Shown in pieces: positions 1 through 7,625 of a DNA stretch of 7,625 bases. The position numbers and the translations under genes were made by a program. Position 1 is the stretch's first letter, and each line of letters begins with the position of its first letter. The notes under the pieces are model-generated. The model ran no database searches and had not been told where the DNA came from. It saw only the letters and a list, made by a program, of their open reading frames with translations. Location of the stretch: assembly GCA_007135355.1 (NCBI GenBank), contig SLJA01000179.1, positions 1-7,625 of the forward strand. The letters run 5' to 3'. The stretch comes from Wenzhouxiangella sp. Its GTDB lineage: Bacteria; Pseudomonadota; Gammaproteobacteria; Xanthomonadales; Wenzhouxiangellaceae.

Positions 1-3493
<3,493 letters not shown>

Positions 3494-3627
3494 GGCTTTG
3501 ACCCGGGTCTGGCGGATGCGAAATAAGCACCCTACTGTATCAAGTCTTAATGCAGTGCGAAAAAATCCCGTGCCCGGACGAAAATGGCGAAAAAGCCCAG
3601 CCCATCAGGAAAATCAGGATTTCTGCC
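3494..3627. other. Divergent intergenic region between gltB and the VKOR-thioredoxin gene
   Basis: These 134 bp must hold the promoters of both divergent genes. They are much richer in A/T than the flanking genes. A-runs lie at 3560-3565, 3581-3584, 3590-3594 and 3610-3613, with centres about 20, 9.5 and 19.5 bp apart, close to helical phasing. A TTGACC hexamer (3498-3503, plus strand) resembles a -35 box, and TTGATA on the minus strand (3538-3543) resembles one for gltB, but neither has a good -10 at standard spacing, so no promoter is called. A perfect 10-bp palindrome, GACCCGGGTC (3500-3509), sits just before the gltB start. Confidence 0.6.
3604..3619 (+). promoter_or_regulatory. Duplicated Shine-Dalgarno sequence of the VKOR-thioredoxin gene
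   Basis: The heptamer ATCAGGA occurs twice, at 3604-3610 and 3613-3619. The second AGGA (3616-3619) ends 8 nt before the ATG at 3628, which is good spacing and decides that start over the upstream in-frame ATG at 3550. The first AGGA is 17 nt from the start, too far for ordinary initiation, and could act as a standby site or be incidental. Confidence 0.6.
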
Positions 3628-4509
3628 ATGTCAAGAAAAAAACGCAAGACATCCCAGCTGTCTCAGCCTGGCCGCGGGGGCGGCAGGGTTTATTCACCGG
3701 ACTGGCCGGTGGTGATTTTGGCCGCGGCGGGTATGTTGGTGACGGCCTACCTGGCTATCACCGGTATGAGCAGCGCAGCACCGCTGTTTTGCGGTGAGGG
3801 TAGCGAGTGTGAGCTGATTCAGCAAAGCCATTGGTCGCTGCTGCTCGGAATCCCGGTGGCGATCTGGGGTTTTCTGCTGTACGCCTTGATGGCCCTGATC
3901 GCCGGTCTGAGCCGGCCACGGCTGAAGCGTTGGCAGCGGCTCTGGTTGCTGTCGTTCTTCGGCACGGTTTTCAGTGCCTACCTCACCGCGGCCGGCTGGC
4001 TTGCGCTGCAGGCTTTGTGCTTCTGGTGCCTGATCTCGCTGGGGATCATCACGGCGCTGTTTTTGTTGCTGAGCTTTCGCCGTCCCGAATCTGCGCCGGG
4101 TATGCCTTGGGCGGGCTTCCTGGCCGGGCAGGGCGCCATGGTGGCGGTGGTGCTGGTGCTGTTGCATGCGCTGTATGCCGGCTGGTTCCAGCCGCCTGAA
4201 GACCCACGTCTGCGCGATCTGGCCCTGCATCTGGAGCGCACCGGCGCGCTGTACTATGGCGCTTCCTGGTGCCCCAGCTGCCAGGATCAGAACCGCCTGT
4301 TCGGTCAGGCCGCGCGCCACCTGCCTTACGTCGAATGCTCGCCGGGCGGCCGCGGCGGCGGAGTCGCGTTTGAGTGTGTGGCCAACGACATTACCAGCTA
4401 TCCCACCTGGGTCATCGGCAATCGGCGCTTCGAGCGGTTAATGGAGCCGGAGGAGCTGGCCCGCCTGTCGCGCTTCGACTGGGAAGGATGGACACCGAAT
4501 GGTTCGTAA
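3628..4509 (+). CDS. VKOR-family membrane oxidoreductase fused to a thioredoxin-like domain (disulfide bond formation)
   Basis: Predicted 293-residue inner-membrane enzyme that passes electrons from periplasmic thiols to quinone, the job DsbB does in E. coli. After a very basic N-terminus (SRKKRK), hydrophobic helices lie at about 27-48, 70-93, 105-126, 129-150 and 162-186. The VKOR core has the loop cysteine pair C55/C61 before helix 2, with Ser70 following, and the quinone-proximal CFWC (C131, C134) at the start of helix 4. The thioredoxin-like domain (about 195-293) has WCPSC (C215, C218), a second cysteine pair C237/C250, and a likely cis-proline P259 in SYPTW. This is the architecture of cyanobacterial VKOR-Trx proteins. 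Basic loops RPRLKRWQR (96-104) and FRRPE (150-154) place the N-terminus and those loops inside, and both cysteine centres and the Trx domain outside. The start at 3628 is chosen for its AGGA and basic N-terminus; the ATG at 3550 would add an untypical 26-residue extension with no ribosome site. The M14 gene follows 73 bp downstream. Confidence 0.94.
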   Translation: MSRKKRKTSQLSQPGRGGGRVYSPDWPVVILAAAGMLVTAYLAITGMSSAAPLFCGEGSECELIQQSHWSLLLGIPVAIWGFLLYALMALIAGLSRPRLKRWQRLWLLSFFGTVFSAYLTAAGWLALQALCFWCLISLGIITALFLLLSFRRPESAPGMPWAGFLAGQGAMVAVVLVLLHALYAGWFQPPEDPRLRDLALHLERTGALYYGASWCPSCQDQNRLFGQAARHLPYVECSPGGRGGGVAFECVANDITSYPTWVIGNRRFERLMEPEELARLSRFDWEGWTPNGS

Positions 4510-4565
4510 GTCGATCTGCCGTTACACTTCCCGAGCGGAGTTTCCGCATTGCAACTCAGAGCTTT

Positions 4566-4571
4566 GAAGGA
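4566..4571 (+). promoter_or_regulatory. Ribosome binding site for the M14 peptidase
   Basis: GAAGGA lies 11 nt before the ATG at 4583. It is only 2 nt from an in-frame TTG at 4574, too close for that codon to be used, so it supports the ATG. A second weaker purine stretch, GGAA (4576-4579), lies 3 nt before the ATG. Confidence 0.5.
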
Positions 4572-4582
4572 CATTGGAATTG

Positions 4583-7492
4583 ATGATCAGACTGCTTATC
4601 CTGGTACTGCTGCCGCTGACTGCCGTTGCCCAGAACCAGACCCCCTATGAACCGCTGGCCGTGGCCGAGTTGCCTGGCCTGGTCTATACGCAATCCCTGT
4701 ACCCGGAAGATGCCGATCATGACCCGGCCATTCCGGCGCCGGAGACCGTGCTGGGCTTTCCGGTCGGTCAGCGCACCGCCAACTCGGCCCAGATCGACGC
4801 CTACTCGCGTCTGTTGGCCGAGGCATCGGAACGCGTCGAACTGGTCGAATTCGGACCGTCTTTTGAAGGCCGGCCGATGGTCTATCTGGTCATCTCCAGC
4901 CCGGAAAACCTGGACCGCGGCGAAGAGGTGCAGGACGGCATGGCGCGCCTGGCCGACCCGAGGGCTTTGAGCAGCGCCGAGCGTGATCGCTTGATCGCGG
5001 AGTTGCCGGGCGTGGCCTGGTTGGGCTATACCATCCACGGCAACGAAAGCTCCGGCTCCGACGCGGCCCTGGCGGTGATGTACCACCTGGCGGCCGATCG
5101 CTCGGACACCACCGCCCGGCTGCTTGATGAGCTGATCATCATCATCGACCCCAACATGAACCCGGACGGCAGCGAGCGCTTCCAGAATGCGCTGGACCAG
5201 CATCGCGGCCGGCACCCCAATGTCGACGATCAGTCGCTGCTGCATACCGGCTACTGGCCGTTCGGGCGCGGCAATCATTACCTGTTCGATCTCAACCGCG
5301 ACTGGATTTATGCCCGACATCCGGAAACCCGCCTGCGCATGCCGCATATTATTCGCTGGCGCCCGCTGATGTTTGTCGACGCGCATGAAATGGGCGCGCA
5401 GGATACCTACCTGTTCTCCCCGGCCCGCGAGCCGCACAACCCGCATCTGCCGCCCTATCGCCAAAGCATGGGTCAGGTGTTTGCCGACGACCAGGCCGCG
5501 GCTTTCGACCGCTTCGGTTATCCCTACTATTCAGGCGAGTGGCACGAGGACTGGTACCCCGGCTACACCGACGCCTGGGCCTCCTTGCGCGGTGCCCAGG
5601 GCATTCTTTACGAGCAGGCGCGCCTGGCCGAGGACGGCGTGCAGCGGCCGACCAACCTGATCAGCTACCTGCAGTCGGTCCATCATCAGGTGTTGTCCAC
5701 TTTCGCCAATCTGGAGACGTTCCGCCGCGAGCGCACCAACATGCTGGAGCAGTTCGCCGCCGACCGCGCCAACGTGGTCTCGGCCGGCGGCCCGTACGGC
5801 AATCGCAGTTTTGTGATTTTGCCTACGGCCAACCAGGGCCGGCTGGATGATTTGCTGGATCTGGTCCGGATCCAGGAGTTCGAGGCCTATCGCTTGACCC
5901 GCGATGTACGCGTGGCGCGCGCCACTGATCAGCTTGGGCGCGAGCTGAGCAACGAGACCTTGCCTGCTGGTTCCATCGTGCTGCGCAACCGCCAGCCCGA
6001 AGCCCGCCTTCTGGCGGCCATGTTCGAATTCGATCCGCAAATGAGCGAGTCGGCCTTGCGTGCCGAGCGTGAACGCATCCTGCGCGAAGGCCGCAGCACG
6101 ATTTACGACACCACCGGCTGGAACATCAGCATGATGTTCGGCCTGCCGGCGTTGACCGTGCCGGAGCATCTGGATGCCCACCTGGAGCGCATCGAAGCGC
6201 AGGATCGCCCCTCTGCGGTGCCGGTCGAGGTCGGCCGCGGCACCATCGCTCTGGCCGTATCGGGAGCCGATGACCGGGCCAATGCCCTGGCCGGCCGACT
6301 GCTGCAGCAGGGTCTGCAGGTGCGGGCGGCACGTTCGGCCTCGCGCCTGAGCGACGTCGATCTGCCCATCGGTTCGATAGTCATCACCCTGGACGACAAT
6401 CGGCAGCTGGAGGACTGGGCCGAGCGCGTCCAGCGCGTCGCCGCCGATTTAGGCCTTGCCGTGCATGCGATTGACCACGGCCGCGCACCCGGCGATCTGG
6501 CCGATCTGGGTGGCCATGAATGGCGCGTGCTGCAGCGGCCGGACGTGGCCTTGATTGGCCGCGGGTCGACCAACATGCTGGACTTCGGAGCGGTCTGGTA
6601 TTTGCTGGATCATCGGCTGGGGCTGCGCCACAGTCACCTGGACGAAGACCGCGCGGCCAACATGGATTTGCGTCGCTACAACGTCATCTACCTGCCCGAG
6701 CGCTGGGGCTGGGGCGGCGGATCGTTGCCGCCGGCGCTGCTGGCGCAACTGGAAGACTGGGTGCGCGCCGGTGGCACGCTGATCGCAGCCGGCAACGCTA
6801 CCCGCGCCTTGATCAGCGGCGAAGAGCCCTGGGTCCGGGTGCGCAGTATCGAGCAGGTTATCGACGGCGAACTCGCACCGTATCAGGATGCGCTCTATCG
6901 CGAATGGCTGGCCTTGACTCAGCCGCTGCCTGCTGCAGCCACCGGTCATTCGGCCGCCACCTGGGGTCATACGGCGTCGACCCAGACCTATCCCTGGGCC
7001 GCTACGCCGGATCTGCCTTCTGGCGACGAGCGCCAGCGCCGCGATCAGTGGCAGCGCCAGTTCATGCCCTCCGGCGCCCTAGTCGCCGCGCGCGCCGATA
7101 CCCGTCACTGGCTCAACGCCGGCGGCAATGACTTCCTGACCGTGCTGTTTTCCAACTCGCCGGTGCTGATGAGCCATCCGCCGGTCGAAGCCCCGCTGCG
7201 TATCGGCGTCTATGGCGCGGCCGACAGCGAAGCGAGCCTGGTCGGCTGGGCGCCGGTGCCCGAAGGCCAGGCGCTGCGCGTTCGCGCCGGCGGCCTGCTA
7301 TGGCCGGAAGCGCGCGAGCGCGTCGCCTCGGCGGCCTGGGTCACGCGCGAATCCGTCGGCCGCGGCCAGGTCATCCTGTTCGCCCACGCTCCGGCCTTCC
7401 GCGGCGCCCAGCTGGGGGCCATGCGCGTGCTGGAAAACGCCATCATCCTGGGTCCGGGCATGGGCGCGAGTGCGCCGATCGAGTTGCCCTGA
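4583..7492 (+). CDS. Secreted M14-family zinc carboxypeptidase-like metallopeptidase with C-terminal GATase1-like region
   Basis: A 969-residue exported peptidase, probably periplasmic or secreted. Residues 1-16 form a signal peptide (MIRLL, hydrophobic core, cleavage likely after AVA at about 16); there is no lipobox cysteine. The M14 domain (about 55-390) has zinc ligands H152 and E155 in IHGNESSGSDAA, and H268 in FVDAHEMG. Asn238-Arg239 in FDLNRDW matches the substrate-carboxylate-binding NR pair of carboxypeptidase A, and DPNMNPDGSERF (189-200) is a family hallmark. E344 in GILYEQARLAEDG is the likely general base. Thus the active site looks intact. Residues about 400-640 appear to be two related alpha/beta modules. 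Residues about 652-745 resemble a class I glutamine amidotransferase/DJ-1 fold (VIYLPERWGWGGG, then LEDWVRAGGTLIAAGNATRAL) without a Cys nucleophile. Substrate unknown; cleavage of peptides or peptide-like cell-wall material is possible. The whole protein contains no cysteine. It lies 73 bp after the VKOR gene with no evident terminator between, so an operon is plausible. Confidence 0.93.
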   Translation: MIRLLILVLLPLTAVAQNQTPYEPLAVAELPGLVYTQSLYPEDADHDPAIPAPETVLGFPVGQRTANSAQIDAYSRLLAEASERVELVEFGPSFEGRPMVYLVISSPENLDRGEEVQDGMARLADPRALSSAERDRLIAELPGVAWLGYTIHGNESSGSDAALAVMYHLAADRSDTTARLLDELIIIIDPNMNPDGSERFQNALDQHRGRHPNVDDQSLLHTGYWPFGRGNHYLFDLNRDWIYARHPETRLRMPHIIRWRPLMFVDAHEMGAQDTYLFSPAREPHNPHLPPYRQSMGQVFADDQAAAFDRFGYPYYSGEWHEDWYPGYTDAWASLRGAQGILYEQARLAEDGVQRPTNLISYLQSVHHQVLSTFANLETFRRERTNMLEQFAADRANVVSAGGPYGNRSFVILPTANQGRLDDLLDLVRIQEFEAYRLTRDVRVARATDQLGRELSNETLPAGSIVLRNRQPEARLLAAMFEFDPQMSESALRAERERILREGRSTIYDTTGWNISMMFGLPALTVPEHLDAHLERIEAQDRPSAVPVEVGRGTIALAVSGADDRANALAGRLLQQGLQVRAARSASRLSDVDLPIGSIVITLDDNRQLEDWAERVQRVAADLGLAVHAIDHGRAPGDLADLGGHEWRVLQRPDVALIGRGSTNMLDFGAVWYLLDHRLGLRHSHLDEDRAANMDLRRYNVIYLPERWGWGGGSLPPALLAQLEDWVRAGGTLIAAGNATRALISGEEPWVRVRSIEQVIDGELAPYQDALYREWLALTQPLPAAATGHSAATWGHTASTQTYPWAATPDLPSGDERQRRDQWQRQFMPSGALVAARADTRHWLNAGGNDFLTVLFSNSPVLMSHPPVEAPLRIGVYGAADSEASLVGWAPVPEGQALRVRAGGLLWPEARERVASAAWVTRESVGRGQVILFAHAPAFRGAQLGAMRVLENAIILGPGMGASAPIELP

Positions 7493-7522
7493 CGCCGTTG
7501 ATGTTCCGGCAGGCCGCCTGGA

Positions 7523-7531
7523 TGGTATTAT
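7523..7531 (+). promoter_or_regulatory. Extended -10 promoter for the right-edge RHH gene
   Basis: TGG followed by TATTAT fits an extended -10 element (TG at 7523-7524, hexamer 7526-7531, five of six bases matching TATAAT). The only -35-like hexamer, TTGATG (7498-7503), is 22 bp upstream, too far, but extended -10 promoters can work without a good -35. Transcription would begin near 7538, giving a leader of only about 20-25 nt. The hexamer overlaps the first operator half-site, as expected for a repressible promoter. Confidence 0.5.
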
Positions 7532-7556
7532 GTGCGCCTGTGTGCACATAGGCGCA
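7529..7556 (+). promoter_or_regulatory. Probable operator: near-perfect 24-bp palindrome with extra half-site
   Basis: The 24-bp dyad spans 7533-7556: arms TGCGCCT (7533-7539) and AGGCGCA (7550-7556) surround the perfect 8-bp palindrome TGTGCACA (7541-7548), with a single mismatched pair (7540/7549). The heptamer TATGTGC (7529-7535) recurs as TGTGTGC at 7539-7545, exactly 10 bp on, and in inverted form as GCACATA at 7544-7550. The site lies between the -10 box and the start codon of a predicted RHH protein, the usual place for autorepression. No T-run follows, so it is not an intrinsic terminator for the M14 gene. Confidence 0.6.
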
Positions 7557-7560
7557 TTCA

Positions 7561-7625
7561 ATGAAAAATATTACCTTGTCAGCCGATGAACGTCTGATCG
7601 AAAAAGCCCGAAGTGAAGCCGCGCG
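7561..7625 (+). CDS. Predicted ribbon-helix-helix antitoxin/repressor, N-terminal fragment cut by window edge
   Basis: Twenty-one codons and two bases are visible. The protein begins MKNITLSADERLIEKARSEA, then alanine and probably arginine. A short N-terminal beta strand (KNITLS) followed by an amphipathic helix (ADERLIEKARSEA) is typical of RHH DNA-binding proteins, including many VapB-like antitoxins of PIN-domain toxins. The strand would insert in the major groove as a dimer. The upstream extended -10 and palindrome support autoregulation. There is no strong Shine-Dalgarno; the nearest purine run is AGG (7550-7552), inside the operator arm, 8 nt before the ATG. The 65 visible bases have 31 G or C (48%), lower than the surrounding genes, which may hint at transfer but is a small, lysine-rich sample. 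The gene could equally be a solitary regulator; the toxin partner is not in view. Confidence 0.7.
   Translation, partial: MKNITLSADERLIEKARSEAA

Noticed and set aside
3550..3627. Upstream in-frame ATG at 3550 for the VKOR-thioredoxin gene
   Set aside because: It has no Shine-Dalgarno, lies in the A-tract intergenic region and would add a 26-residue polar extension. The ATG at 3628 has AGGA at 8-nt spacing and a basic N-terminus suited to a membrane protein.
4535..4547. Small hairpin GCGGA-gtt-TCCGC between the VKOR and M14 genes
   Set aside because: A 5-bp stem with no following T-run is too weak for an intrinsic terminator; it is likely chance in GC-rich DNA.
4574..4576. TTG as start codon of the M14 peptidase
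   Set aside because: The GAAGGA is only 2 nt away, too close. The ATG at 4583 has workable spacing and gives a typical signal peptide.
5136..5148. Repeated ATC triplets in the M14 gene
   Set aside because: They simply encode consecutive isoleucines of a buried beta strand before DPNMNPDG; no sign of a functional repeat.
4556..5464. Minus-strand open frame of 302 codons under the M14 gene
   Set aside because: It overlaps the signal peptide and zinc-site coding of the M14 peptidase, and its translation looks like a shadow frame without recognisable motifs.
7533..7556. The 24-bp palindrome read as a terminator for the M14 gene
   Set aside because: There is no uridine tract after it, and it sits directly downstream of a good extended -10 and upstream of a start codon, so an operator fits better.

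Overview
The window is GC-rich, densely coded bacterial DNA with strong GC bias at third codon positions. The gene content fits a proteobacterium, most likely a gammaproteobacterium (for instance a xanthomonad or Wenzhouxiangella-like lineage). That placement rests on protein style only and is a low-confidence inference.

Layout, left to right. (1) Minus strand, 1-3493: most of gltB, the large (alpha) subunit of NADPH-dependent glutamate synthase. It reads inward from a GTG start at 3493 and runs off the left edge before its C-terminal domain. (2) A 134-bp divergent intergenic region, 3494-3627, with clustered A-tracts and a duplicated Shine-Dalgarno sequence. (3) Plus strand, 3628-4509: a five-helix membrane protein of the vitamin K epoxide reductase (VKOR) family fused to a periplasmic thioredoxin-like domain, a predicted disulfide-bond-forming enzyme. 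(4) Plus strand, 4583-7492: a large secreted M14-family zinc metallopeptidase with a signal peptide, complete M14 catalytic residues, and a C-terminal region containing a GATase1/DJ-1-like fold segment without a cysteine nucleophile. (5) A 68-bp intergenic region with an extended -10 promoter and a near-perfect 24-bp palindrome, leading into the first 21 codons of a small gene at 7561 that looks like a ribbon-helix-helix (RHH) antitoxin or repressor. Its remainder, and any toxin partner, lie beyond the right edge.

How the genes relate. GltB is cytoplasmic nitrogen assimilation and is divergently arranged from the rest, with no obvious functional link. The VKOR fusion and the M14 peptidase are co-directional, 73 bp apart, and both act in the cell envelope, so co-transcription is plausible. 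However, the peptidase has no cysteine at all, so it cannot be a disulfide substrate of its neighbour. The right-edge gene has its own promoter and apparent operator, so it is probably an independent, autoregulated unit.

No tRNA, rRNA, CRISPR array, insertion sequence or convincing intrinsic terminator was seen. The part that looks most like an accessory system is the RHH operator/gene at the right edge, but the window cuts it off too early to define it.
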